A DNA stretch of 64,000 bases from Prolixibacteraceae bacterium (GTDB lineage Bacteria; Bacteroidota; Bacteroidia; Bacteroidales; Prolixibacteraceae), in NCBI GenBank assembly GCA_030602265.1, contig JAUWAB010000011.1, positions 18,869 to 82,868 on the forward strand, in the 5' to 3' direction. How positions within the stretch are numbered: the stretch's first letter is position 1; every line of letters starts with the position of its first letter. Made by a program: the position numbers and the translations under genes. Of the stretch, positions 20,806 through 29,330 are shown piece after piece. The notes under the pieces are model-generated. The model saw only the letters and a list, made by a program, of their open reading frames with translations. It had not been told where the DNA came from and did not search any database.

Positions 20806-20838
20806 AAAAGAATTTCTTCAAGGGAAATTCTTTTTTTT
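20806..20838 (+). terminator. Intrinsic terminator after the receiver-like gene
   Basis: AAAAGAATTTC (20806-20816) pairs perfectly with GAAATTCTTTT (20824-20834) across a 7-base loop and the T-run continues to 20838. It isolates the receiver-like gene from the POT transporter gene. Confidence 0.75.
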
Positions 20839-20918
20839 GCCTGCCCATGATCAATTTTCGTATTTTAGGGCGCAATTAATAATATATATGGTTCTTTGAG
20901 GCCATTAAAAATTTACAT

Positions 20919-22358
20919 ATGAACGTATTAAATGTTTTCAGGCAATACAACAAGACATTCTGGGCTTCCAATGTGATCGAACTTTTTGAAAGGTGGGCCT
21001 GGTATGGGTTTTATATGGCATTTGCCCTGTACCTGGTTAACTCGAAAGATACGGGTGCTTTAGGTTTATCACAGGCACAAAAAGGAATCATTATGGGTAC
21101 CGGATCCATGCTGCTTTATTTATTACCATTAATAACCGGGGCGATTGCCGATAAGGTGGGTTATACCCGTGTCCTGATCCTTTCATTTACCGTTTACATA
21201 TCCGGATTTTACATGATCCGGACATTTGACACATTCGGGATGGTATTTTTCGCATTTATATGGACCTGTGTGGGCGGTGCTCTTTTCAAACCGATTATTT
21301 CGGCTATGATAGCCCGTACTACCACTGCAGAAACCTCTTCAATCGGATTTGGCATTTTTTACATGATGATCAACATCGGCGGATTTATAGGTCCATTCAT
21401 TGCGGGGGTAGTAATGAACAAAAGCTGGGACTACGTTTTTTATATATCGATGATCACGATGGCGGTAAATTATTTTATCACCCTCTTCTTTTTTAAGGAC
21501 CCCATAGTGAAAGACACCCATACATCGCTTGGGAAAAGCATATTACAGGCTTTAAAAAACATAATGATCACGTTGGAAAACTGGAAATACATCCTCTTCC
21601 TGGTGATTATGATTTTGTTCTGGACCGCTTTCAACCAGCTTTATTATTCATTTCCGGTGTTTGTCGACCAATGGGTAAATACGGCGGTCATCTATGACGG
21701 TATCTCATCGGTCTGGCCCTGGCTTGCCGGGAAAATCGGCACTGACGAAGGCACCATTTCCGCAGTGACCATATCCAGTATGGATGCATTCTTCATCATC
21801 GTTTTCCAGTTGATCGTATCAGCGCTCGTGATGCGTTTCAGACCATTGTCGGCCATGATGGGGGGCATCCTGATCCTCAGCGGGGGTGTTGGACTGATGT
21901 TTTCCTCCCAAAGCGGATGGCTGGTTATTCTGGGTATCCTGATCTTTGCCATCGGGGAAATGGCCAGTTCACCAAAATTCACCGAATACATCGGGCGCAT
22001 TGCTCCCGACGATAAAAAAGCGCTTTATATGGGAACCTCCTTTCTGCCGATCGCTGCAAGCCATCAGCTGGCAGGCTGGATTTCCGGTGGTCCTTTCGAA
22101 AGGATTTCAGACAAGTTTTATCTGCTCCGTAAGGAAACCATTTCCAGAGGCCTTGAACTTCCTGAAATTTCTGATGCCTATTCCAAGAATGACTTTTTCC
22201 AGGAAGCTGCTTCACGCATGAATATGTCTGTTACAGAACTTACACAACATCTGTGGGGAACCTATCAGCCCCAGTCGATCTGGTACCTGTTTTCGGGCAT
22301 TGCCGTTTTAGCGGTCATTTTACTGTGGCTTTACGACCGTTTCATTATATCGAAATAA
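20919..22358 (+). CDS. POT/PTR family proton-coupled transporter
   Basis: The 479-residue membrane protein has about 12-14 hydrophobic segments and the POT-family proton motif near the start (ELFERWAWYGFY, the ExxER form at about residues 23-27). GAIADKVGYTRVL matches the MFS loop 2-3 motif, and GFGIFYMMINIGGFIGPFIAG matches the PTR2 signature region. POT proteins import di- and tripeptides with protons; some relatives carry other solutes, so peptide uptake is the likely but unproven role. It is flanked by terminators on both sides and so forms a single-gene unit. Confidence 0.85.
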   Translation: MNVLNVFRQYNKTFWASNVIELFERWAWYGFYMAFALYLVNSKDTGALGLSQAQKGIIMGTGSMLLYLLPLITGAIADKVGYTRVLILSFTVYISGFYMIRTFDTFGMVFFAFIWTCVGGALFKPIISAMIARTTTAETSSIGFGIFYMMINIGGFIGPFIAGVVMNKSWDYVFYISMITMAVNYFITLFFFKDPIVKDTHTSLGKSILQALKNIMITLENWKYILFLVIMILFWTAFNQLYYSFPVFVDQWVNTAVIYDGISSVWPWLAGKIGTDEGTISAVTISSMDAFFIIVFQLIVSALVMRFRPLSAMMGGILILSGGVGLMFSSQSGWLVILGILIFAIGEMASSPKFTEYIGRIAPDDKKALYMGTSFLPIAASHQLAGWISGGPFERISDKFYLLRKETISRGLELPEISDAYSKNDFFQEAASRMNMSVTELTQHLWGTYQPQSIWYLFSGIAVLAVILLWLYDRFIISK

Positions 22359-22379
22359 CCTTTCATGACTAATAAAAAA

Positions 22380-22413
22380 ATACCCCGGCAATTGATGCCG
22401 GGGTATTTTTTTA
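22380..22413. terminator. Bidirectional intrinsic terminator
   Basis: ATACCCCGGCA (22380-22390) pairs with TGCCGGGGTAT (22396-22406) over a 5-base loop. A T-run follows on the right and an A-run precedes on the left, so it can end both the POT transcript and the convergent oxidoreductase transcript. Confidence 0.9.
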
Positions 22414-22443
22414 TTATTGATTATCGGTACCAGACCGGAATCA

Positions 22444-23814
22444 TCAGCCCTGAGGAGCTTCTCCGGGAACCGGAACAGTTGCCGTGGCCATGATACCCAC
22501 ATCACCCATGATATAAGTAGTCGGGCCCAGTTTCATATCAGAGTTCATCATTTCATCCCAGGTAACTTCCTTGCCGGTATAGGCAGATACACGTCCCATA
22601 ATGGCTGTCATATTGCTGATAGCAATTCCTTCAGCTTCGTTAACCGGAATATTCTGGCGGATACAGGTAATCAGGTCGACATGCTCCTGGCGGTATGGAT
22701 CGATACGCTGTGGTTTACCTTCAGCATCGGCAGGATACTGGAAGGCATAAATTTCATTGCCCTGAAGGTCAAATATTTTATTTGCACAGTTGGTCTGTCC
22801 TTTGGTACCGCGGATCCACTCGCTGACATTGTTGGTACAGCCATTGATCTGTCGGCACATGCTGTGCATATGCATCCCGTTGTCATATACAAAATCAACC
22901 GAGAAGTTATCGTACTGATCACCGGTAACCCTGCGATGGCGTGAGCCGAAACCAACCGCTTTGGTAGGATGTGTTCCGGTGAACCAGTTGATCACATCGA
23001 TATTGTGAACATGCTGTTCAACAATATGATCACCAGATAACCAAAGCCAGTTAACCCAGTCACGGATCATATATTCCATTTCGCTCCAGTCGGCATTTGG
23101 ATTGCGGTGCCAGAGTTTTGACTGGTTCCAGTAGGCATTAGCCGAGATAATTTCGCCGATTTCGCCGGTGGCGACTTTCTTGTAAATTTCGATGTATTCG
23201 TGCTGGTGACGACGCTGGGTACCTGCAACGATCTTAAGTCCGAGGCCGTCGGCAATCTTCGATGCAGCCATTACTTTACGGATACCGGTTGGATCTACCG
23301 CAACAGGTTTTTCGAGGAATACATGTTTCCGTGCATTCACGGCAGCCTCGAAATGATCGGGCCTGAATACCGGGGGAGCACAGAGAATGACTACGTCGAC
23401 ATCAGCTGCGATTACCTTTTCATAATTGTCGAAACCCACGAAGCAGTTTTCTTCAGGAACATCAACGTTGAAATCTTTTTTAATACGTGCCTTGCAAGAG
23501 TTTACCCTGTCCTGGAATACATCTCCGAGAGCAGTAATGGTTACATTCGGACCAGCTGACAACCAGTTCAGTGCAGCACCGGTTCCACGGCCACCACAAC
23601 CAATCACACCTGCTTTCAGCGGTTTTCCGTCCGGTGCGGCATCAAGCAGCGGGGGAATAGCCAAATCACTCAGTTTTTTGAAAGAGCCTCCTGAAGTGGC
23701 GCTTCCACCACCCGATGAACAGGAAACCAAGGGGTTAAAACCTACTGCTCCAACAGCACCAATAGCAGCGGCGCCTGTCAGAAACTTTCTTCTGGAAAAA
23801 TTATTTTCACTCAT
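22444..23814 (-). CDS. Gfo/Idh/MocA family oxidoreductase with Tat signal
   Basis: The 456-residue protein opens with a Tat motif (SRRKFLTG), a hydrophobic stretch and LVSCSS, which could also be a lipobox. The Rossmann domain has KAGVIGCGGRGTG near residue 67, and the EKPVAVDP motif, the family's hallmark catalytic lysine segment, is near residue 170. It probably acts on an exported sugar or sugar derivative, with NAD(P) tightly bound before export; GH109-type enzymes share this layout, but the substrate is unknown. It lies 30 bases downstream of the NapC-FGE fusion gene on the same strand and may be co-transcribed with it. Confidence 0.9.
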   Translation of the reverse strand: MSENNFSRRKFLTGAAAIGAVGAVGFNPLVSCSSGGGSATSGGSFKKLSDLAIPPLLDAAPDGKPLKAGVIGCGGRGTGAALNWLSAGPNVTITALGDVFQDRVNSCKARIKKDFNVDVPEENCFVGFDNYEKVIAADVDVVILCAPPVFRPDHFEAAVNARKHVFLEKPVAVDPTGIRKVMAASKIADGLGLKIVAGTQRRHQHEYIEIYKKVATGEIGEIISANAYWNQSKLWHRNPNADWSEMEYMIRDWVNWLWLSGDHIVEQHVHNIDVINWFTGTHPTKAVGFGSRHRRVTGDQYDNFSVDFVYDNGMHMHSMCRQINGCTNNVSEWIRGTKGQTNCANKIFDLQGNEIYAFQYPADAEGKPQRIDPYRQEHVDLITCIRQNIPVNEAEGIAISNMTAIMGRVSAYTGKEVTWDEMMNSDMKLGPTTYIMGDVGIMATATVPVPGEAPQG

Positions 23815-23844
23815 AACATTTGAATTTTAGTTATATTGGTATTA

Positions 23845-25362
23845 CTAATTACCTGTTTTATCATCAAATTCACATACTACCCTGAAGCTGATATAATTAC
23901 AATCAGACAACCACCAGATACTCTTGGGCATCTGGGGATCTGACTTCAACCAGGCCTCAGTACGGGTATAATCACGTGCAGCACTTCTGACATTTGCGGC
24001 ATCGCTTCTGAAATATCCACCGCGCACAACCCTTTCGGTTCCGGATTCCGGGCCTTTTGGATCGGTGGCTCCATCCTGCAGCATACTATAAGCATCCGGC
24101 GCATACCAGTCGGCAACATATTCGGCAGCATTCCCGAGCATATTCTTCAGACCGAAAGGATTGGCATCCACTTTTTCGGGCCGTTGCGTCCTGAGAAGGC
24201 TGTTTGCATTATAAACCACAAAATTGTCGATCTCGGTTTTCCGCTTCCGGAAAAAGCCCCCATCGGTGAAATCCTTTGGGTTACCTTCAAAAAAGTAGGG
24301 TGTCTGGGTACCACCCCGGGCTGCATACTCCCACTCTGCCTCAGTCGGAAGGCGGTAGGTTTTGCCGGTAACCTGCGACAGCCATCTGCAATAGGTTTCG
24401 GCAGCATGGTAACTCATGGTTATGGCCGGTCTGTCACCCATACCCCAGTTCTGGTCAGGCTGACCATAGGGCGGAGTCGGACCGGTTATGGCATCTACTT
24501 CGGCCGACAGGCGAGATCCCTCTGTATCGGTCGACCTGCCCTCTGCAGCCGTCTGCGTATAGAACACCAGAAACTCATTCCAGGTTACTTCTACTTCGGC
24601 CATAAAGAACGGACTGACATTGACCGTCCTGACCGGACCTTCATCGGAACTTCTCATGGGTTCGGAATCGGGGCTTCCCATCTGGAAAGAGCCTCCCGGA
24701 ATCGCAATCATATTGAATGACACTACCGAACCCGGTATAGTCTCGGTAAAGTTTTCGTGTGTACTGACCACTGCCGGTTCGGTATATACTTCCTGGTTGA
24801 TGGCTACGCCTGATCCAAAATTGACGTTGGTGGAATGCACCCGGTTAGGATCATAATGGCCTACATCAATGTGACAATTGAGACAAAGCAGATCCTTCTC
24901 GTTCATGGAATAATATAGGTGGGCCTCCATACCTTCTTTCGATAAATTCCGGGGAAATAAATTGGTATGACACCCAACGCAGGAGGACTGGAAAGTAAAA
25001 TGCTGCGCCATCTCAACGGTACGCTTGCCTTCCCAGTTGAAATCGGCACTGTCTTTAAATAAAAAACCATAAACATCCTTGATACCCAGCCTGATCTTTT
25101 CTTTCATGTAACCTTCACCCTTGGGAGGCAGGTGACATTCGACACAGCCTACCTGAATTCCGCTCCGGGTATCATAATGCGGTGACAATTTCCAGGATTC
25201 AAAAACATGAGGGTGAACATGACATACCTCACAAAACTGATTGGTAGAGGTGGCTTCAACGGCCTTGTGGGAATAAAATGCAACAATTACGCCGAGAATA
25301 AAACCAATAAAAACAACGAACAAGAGTCGTTTGCGCAAAAAGTGTCCAAATTTTTTAAACAT
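23845..25362 (-). CDS. Tetraheme NapC/NrfH-type cytochrome c fused to a formylglycine-enzyme-like domain
   Basis: The 505-residue protein has one N-terminal transmembrane helix (about 11-31), then four CxxCH heme sites at residues 44-48, 73-77, 128-132 and 160-164, which match a NapC/NirT/NrfH quinol-oxidising domain. From about residue 215 to the end there is a SUMF1/FGE-sulfatase-like domain (IPGGSFQMGSPDSEP, YRLPTEAEWEYAARGG, RVVRGGYFRSDAANVRSAAR). The Cys pair used by true formylglycine enzymes is missing from the RGG segment, so it should not make formylglycine. Both parts lie outside the cytoplasmic membrane. The domain may serve for binding a partner or polysaccharide, as inferred for similar domains such as GldK. 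The reductase partner is not in the window. Confidence 0.85.
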   Translation of the reverse strand: MFKKFGHFLRKRLLFVVFIGFILGVIVAFYSHKAVEATSTNQFCEVCHVHPHVFESWKLSPHYDTRSGIQVGCVECHLPPKGEGYMKEKIRLGIKDVYGFLFKDSADFNWEGKRTVEMAQHFTFQSSCVGCHTNLFPRNLSKEGMEAHLYYSMNEKDLLCLNCHIDVGHYDPNRVHSTNVNFGSGVAINQEVYTEPAVVSTHENFTETIPGSVVSFNMIAIPGGSFQMGSPDSEPMRSSDEGPVRTVNVSPFFMAEVEVTWNEFLVFYTQTAAEGRSTDTEGSRLSAEVDAITGPTPPYGQPDQNWGMGDRPAITMSYHAAETYCRWLSQVTGKTYRLPTEAEWEYAARGGTQTPYFFEGNPKDFTDGGFFRKRKTEIDNFVVYNANSLLRTQRPEKVDANPFGLKNMLGNAAEYVADWYAPDAYSMLQDGATDPKGPESGTERVVRGGYFRSDAANVRSAARDYTRTEAWLKSDPQMPKSIWWLSDCNYISFRVVCEFDDKTGN

Positions 25363-25406
25363 ATCAAGCAGACAAGCAGTTTAATAATAAAAAAGCAGAG
25401 TGACCT

Positions 25407-25434
25407 CAAAATTAGCAAAATATTAAACCGCAAA
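25407..25434 (-). promoter_or_regulatory. Candidate promoter for the NapC-FGE fusion gene
   Basis: On the minus strand TTTG (25431-25434) is followed after 16 bases by TAATTTTG (25407-25414), which fits TAnnTTTG, 45 bases before the start. The spacing is shorter than the usual 19-21 bases. Confidence 0.35.
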
Positions 25435-25530
25435 ACCTTTCTGCGATGATTTATCAACTATTTAGACCGATTTTGAACACATTTTGCGGAATAGCGGAAA
25501 GGTTTTCCAAATACACCATTATAATGGTAA

Positions 25531-25881
25531 CTACAAACGTGACAGGCTTATATCGGCATTTACCTGTTTGCTTTCCTTTACTTCCACCTGAATTTTCTCA
25601 ACAGGCTTATATGTTATCATCTGATAATTAACAATATAAACACCCGAAGAAGGTACTTCAATCTGGTATTTACCATCAAAATCGGTATACGCCGACAATC
25701 CTGTTCCGGCGAGCTCAATTTTAACACCGGTCAGTGCTTCTCCCGATTCAGTATCGGTAACTTTCCCCGACAATACCAGGTTCCGGGCAGTTCCTGACTC
25801 TTCCTTAACTTGATCCTTTTTACCTTCAGCCCCTGAAGATAGGGCGATAAACAGGCAAATCCAAACCATCATGATTTTCAT
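25531..25881 (-). CDS. Small secreted protein with carboxypeptidase-regulatory-like domain
   Basis: The 116-residue protein has a signal peptide (hydrophobic residues 3-17) and then one CarboxypepD_reg-like beta-sandwich: LVLSGKVTDTESGEALTGVKIELAGTGLSAYTDFDGKYQIEVPSSGVY. In Bacteroidota this domain is usually the N-terminus of TonB-dependent receptors; here it stands alone with nothing after it. It could be a small adhesion or partner-binding module. It lies 168 bases upstream of the NapC-FGE gene on the same strand. A -7 box TAGGTTTG (25907-25914, minus strand) lies 26 bases before its start. Confidence 0.75.
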   Translation of the reverse strand: MKIMMVWICLFIALSSGAEGKKDQVKEESGTARNLVLSGKVTDTESGEALTGVKIELAGTGLSAYTDFDGKYQIEVPSSGVYIVNYQMITYKPVEKIQVEVKESKQVNADISLSRL

Positions 25882-25906
25882 ACAGTTTTGTTTTAAATGT
25901 CTGCAG

Positions 25907-25914
25907 CAAACCTA
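25907..25914 (-). promoter_or_regulatory. Candidate -7 box for the small secreted protein gene
   Basis: TAGGTTTG on the minus strand matches TAnnTTTG and sits 26 bases upstream of the start; no clear -33 box at standard spacing. Confidence 0.35.
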
Positions 25915-26043
25915 CATCAATCCGGAACAAGAAACTTTAAATCATTTTTATTAACCGGTTAAGTATAGATCAATAAAAACTGCTTATATTTAAAATCCAT
26001 ATTAACTAAATGTTAACCCGTAACTTTTAATTAACCCTGCACT

Positions 26044-26745
26044 ATGACCCAAGATCTGTCAACCTGGCTTGCGGGCTTTTCTGAGCTTTTTTTTCCGCAG
26101 GTTTGTATAACCTGCCGGCGCAAACTCTTTTCATCAGAAAAGTATATCTGCCTGTTTTGCATACAGGAATTACCGAGAACTCTATTTCACCTGGATGAGG
26201 AAAACAAGGTTGCCCGGCTTTTCTGGGGCCGGGTTGAAATCCTTTACGCCACATCGTGGCTTTTTTTCAGAAAAGGGAGTCCCTACCAGCAGCTGATTCA
26301 TTATCTTAAGTATAAAGGCCTTAAAGAACTTGGACAGGAGCTTGGGTACCTCTTTGGGAACGATCTCAGGGAATCTCCCTTTTCCGGCTGCGAACTGGTT
26401 ATCCCTGTCCCGCTTCATCCTGCGAAAGAAAAAAAAAGAGGTTATAACCAGAGTGAATGGATTGCCCGGGGAATTGCCGGGGCCCTGGCTCTGCCTCTCC
26501 CCCGGGCGGCACTGGTCAGGGCTGCCGATACACAAACGCAGACCCGCAAGAGCCGCTTTGAACGGTGGCAGAATGTGGAGGGAATTTTTGAGGTGCCTGA
26601 TCCGGAACTGATCCTGGGGAGGCATATCCTTCTGATCGATGATGTGGTCACGACAGGGTCAACACTCGAAGCCGCAGCCCAGGCTCTGCTCTGCTCGGGT
26701 GCTGCAGGGGTGAGTCTGGCTACCCTGGCCATTGCCGATTTCTGA
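26044..26745 (+). CDS. comF: ComF family phosphoribosyltransferase-like protein
   Basis: The 233-residue protein has the ComF layout: an N-terminal double CxxC zinc site (CITCRRKLF ... YICLFC, about residues 21-40), a middle region with VIPVPLHP and KKRGYNQSEWIARG, and a C-terminal PRPP-binding loop (ILLIDDVVTTGST, near residue 200). ComF proteins help internalise single-stranded DNA in natural transformation, and many organisms without known competence also carry one. No other competence genes are within the window. It is convergent with the HtrA-like/cyclophilin fusion gene, five bases apart. Confidence 0.9.
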   Translation: MTQDLSTWLAGFSELFFPQVCITCRRKLFSSEKYICLFCIQELPRTLFHLDEENKVARLFWGRVEILYATSWLFFRKGSPYQQLIHYLKYKGLKELGQELGYLFGNDLRESPFSGCELVIPVPLHPAKEKKRGYNQSEWIARGIAGALALPLPRAALVRAADTQTQTRKSRFERWQNVEGIFEVPDPELILGRHILLIDDVVTTGSTLEAAAQALLCSGAAGVSLATLAIADF

Positions 26746-26750
26746 AGGAA

Positions 26751-28082
26751 TTACCTCAGCACGGTCACCTTCCTGACACGGATATCCTTAACCGGCCTGA
26801 ATTCCCGGCCGACCTCTGTTTTCCTGATTTCATCGACCACCTCCATTCCTGAAACCACTTCACCAAAAATGGTATAACTTCCATCCAGGTGTGGTGCACC
26901 TCCGATCGTTTTATATACCTGCCTTTGTTCAGAAGTAAACCTGTGTCCGGTTTCCGATTCGATTTCATTGAGCTCACGGTCACTGTAAATTCGCCCCGAA
27001 ACGATATAATACTGAGATCCTTCCGATCGACGCCTGGCATTCTCTGTGTCGGGCCGCCTGGGCGAGCCCACCATCCCGCGCCGGTGAAATTTTCCGGGTA
27101 CTATATGCGCTGGCATGGTGTAGCCCGGTCCCTTCCATCCTACCACATCATCCTTTCCGGCATACCTGGTATCAGCAGCACCACTCTGAATGCCCAAATC
27201 GGCAATAACCCTGTGTATCAGCAAGCTGTCGTAAAAGCCCTCTTCAGCAAGCCGGATGAAATTATCCCGGTAATCAGGGGTCTCATTAAACAGCCGAATC
27301 GTTATATCACCGTAATCCGTGGCAATACGGATTCCCCTTACCCGCTTATTGGCTTCAGCTGATTTCAGATCGGTATGGCTCTGTGTATCCGACAGCGGTT
27401 TAACCTCTTCACCGGCTTTCCGTAAAATACTCGAAATAAGTGCCGCCGGAATAACAAGGCTTCGTTGCCTGTAATCCACAACATCTGAAAAACCAATACC
27501 CAGCAGATGCTGATTGCTCAGAAAGACCGGTACCCCATATGCATTGCGGAGAATCTGGTTGGAAACCTGATAAAGCGGAAGGCCTGTCTTGTTGGTATGG
27601 GCTTCCACCTTGCCCGTCCTGAGCTGAAGGGTCCCTCCCGAAGGTTTTGCGACAATATAGGTCTTTGCTGCATTGGGAACGCTGTCGGTATATAATTTCA
27701 GCGGATTCCGGGATGCACCATCTACTTTCAGGACAATCAGGTCACTGATCCTGTCAAGAACGACAAAACCGGTTGATTCCATGCTCTGCTGACCGTCATG
27801 AGGAAATAGAACAGCCCTGTTTGCAGATCCCAAAAGCGATAGCCGTGTCACGACCAGGTTGCTGTCGGCAAAAAATCCCTGGCCGGTTTCAAGGATCCGT
27901 TCACCATCATAGGTATTTATAGTGACCACCGATGACAGCAATCCCGACCACCTGCCAGGATCGGCATCAGCATCGTCCTGCTGAGGCGAAGGTTGGTTCT
28001 CTTTTGATCTTCCCGGACCGCATCCTGCAGTAGCAGCGATCAGAAAGCCCATAATCAGAATCCTGAAGAAACCCTCTTTCAT
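26751..28082 (-). CDS. Lipoprotein: inactive HtrA-like domain fused to a cyclophilin peptidyl-prolyl isomerase
   Basis: From the start at 28082 the protein has 443 residues and a clean lipoprotein signal (lipobox TAGC); an in-frame ATG at 28106 would add eight residues. The N-terminal half resembles an HtrA/trypsin-type chymotrypsin fold (TGQGFFADSNLVVTRLSLL, SDLIVLKVDG), but the catalytic His position reads TRLSLL and the GNSGGP-like region reads NAYGVPVF, so the protease triad is broken. The C-terminal half is a cyclophilin (ATDYGDITIRLFNETP, LIHRVIADLGIQSG with the catalytic Arg, SQYYIV with Gln, YTIFGEV). It probably folds or holds envelope proteins. It is the first of three cyclophilin genes from the left, separated from the other two by 438 bases. 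Confidence 0.85.
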   Translation of the reverse strand: MKEGFFRILIMGFLIAATAGCGPGRSKENQPSPQQDDADADPGRWSGLLSSVVTINTYDGERILETGQGFFADSNLVVTRLSLLGSANRAVLFPHDGQQSMESTGFVVLDRISDLIVLKVDGASRNPLKLYTDSVPNAAKTYIVAKPSGGTLQLRTGKVEAHTNKTGLPLYQVSNQILRNAYGVPVFLSNQHLLGIGFSDVVDYRQRSLVIPAALISSILRKAGEEVKPLSDTQSHTDLKSAEANKRVRGIRIATDYGDITIRLFNETPDYRDNFIRLAEEGFYDSLLIHRVIADLGIQSGAADTRYAGKDDVVGWKGPGYTMPAHIVPGKFHRRGMVGSPRRPDTENARRRSEGSQYYIVSGRIYSDRELNEIESETGHRFTSEQRQVYKTIGGAPHLDGSYTIFGEVVSGMEVVDEIRKTEVGREFRPVKDIRVRKVTVLR

Positions 28083-28520
28083 TAGAATATATATTAGTTT
28101 AAGCATTCATATACAAAACGTTGCCATCATCCTCCAAATCCCGGGATTACAGATGGGTAGCCTACAGGCTGCGGGCGAACATATGACCCCGGCTGCGGGC
28201 GAATTCATTTTTGATACCTCTTTACTACCCATATATCACCTCTGCGGGGCTAATGGCATGCATCCACTATGGGCTTTTCAGTCCATCCCATTTTTGCTGA
28301 ACCGCAATCGCTTATTCATATCCTTTTGTCACTTTTCCTTTACAATCAGAACTCCTTTGTGGTGAGTCATTCATGTGAATAATTGTATTGTTTTTTAAAG
28401 GTCGCATGCTTTTATTTTCAAAGGCTCCGGATATTCGTAATCAGCTGGCTGTAGCGTATTCCGTCGATCCAGTCCGTAAATCAGCTGGTCATGCCATACT
28501 GAAAACCGGAAATGGTAGCA
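28083..28520. other. Gene-free stretch with short repeats, candidate dispersed repeat element
   Basis: No credible gene is seen in this stretch. GGCTGCGGGCGAA occurs twice 24 bases apart (28167-28179 and 28191-28203), bracketed by an inverted repeat, ATGGGTAG (28153-28160) and CTACCCAT (28225-28232). GC-rich blocks with a GCCCCGC-type core on the minus strand recall the short intergenic repeat families scattered through Bacteroidota genomes; that link is from memory and not tested. Open frames here, such as 28153-28365, are probably by-products of the repeat. Confidence 0.5.
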
Positions 28521-29330
28521 TCACCTGATGATCCTTACCGTAATTTTCACATCCGTAAGCGGCCGGTCGTTTCCGTCGGTTTTCAGGGCGGCAATCCGGT
28601 CAATCACCTCAAAACCATCGGTACATTCCCCGAATATGGTATACTTGCCGTCCAGCTCAGGGTATCCTCCCGTGGTGGTGTAAGACAACCTCTGCTGTTC
28701 TGAAAAGGTAAGCTTTCCGGGTGCCATGGCATATTCAGTATCAATCTGCCGGCGCAACGGACCAGCCAGGTCCCTGAATTCCTCCGCCCGGTTTTCTTCC
28801 CTGAGCCTGCTGAGTTTCTCCCGGACCTCATCCGACAGGATTCTGTCGGTAATCCGTTTCATGATCGGATTGTTAACCGCCATTTCGAGAGTGTCCAGCC
28901 TGCTTTCGGTAAATACTTTTCCTTTAACAATATAGAACTGGGATATATCAGACTGTTTGAAAGGATTCTTTTCATCAGGCTGGCGGGGGGCACATAAGGC
29001 ACCTTTTTTATGGAAATAATGAGGCAGAATCTCGTCATCGACGGTATGGTCAGGATCTCCGTACCCTATCCTTTTCCCTGGAGCTGCATTTCTCGACGAC
29101 CGGGATCCACCCTGTATCAGGAAATCAGGCAAAACTCTGTAAAACAACGTCCCGTCATAATATCCCTCCCGTGCAAGCTGAAGAAATGCGTCCCGGTGCC
29201 GGGGGGTATCATCATACAGTATAAAGGTCATATCCCCCAGGTTGGTAGAAATCTTCACCTGATGAGACTGAGCTGAAGTTTCAGCAAAAAGAAAAATAAC
29301 CCACAATCCGGCTACCCAGAAACGTATCAT
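28521..29330 (-). CDS. Cyclophilin-type peptidyl-prolyl cis-trans isomerase, secreted
   Basis: The 269-residue protein has a signal peptide (cleavage near TSAQ) and one cyclophilin domain. The fold is seen in TNLGDMTFILYDDTPRHRDAFLQLA, LFYRVLPDFLIQGG (catalytic Arg retained), SQFYIVKGK and GKYTIFGE. An insertion of about 70 residues, largely helical and charged, lies between SQFYIV and the last strands; the third cyclophilin has the same insertion. It should accelerate proline isomerisation in the periplasm. Its start codon overlaps the stop of the upstream cyclophilin gene by one base (TAATG), indicating translational coupling. Confidence 0.92.
   Translation of the reverse strand: MIRFWVAGLWVIFLFAETSAQSHQVKISTNLGDMTFILYDDTPRHRDAFLQLAREGYYDGTLFYRVLPDFLIQGGSRSSRNAAPGKRIGYGDPDHTVDDEILPHYFHKKGALCAPRQPDEKNPFKQSDISQFYIVKGKVFTESRLDTLEMAVNNPIMKRITDRILSDEVREKLSRLREENRAEEFRDLAGPLRRQIDTEYAMAPGKLTFSEQQRLSYTTTGGYPELDGKYTIFGECTDGFEVIDRIAALKTDGNDRPLTDVKITVRIIR

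Noticed and set aside
23845..24720. True formylglycine-generating enzyme
   Set aside because: The Cys pair expected in the RGG segment is replaced, and no sulfatase gene is nearby.
28153..28365. Small open frame in the intergenic stretch
   Set aside because: It overlaps the short repeats, has no start context and no recognisable protein features.
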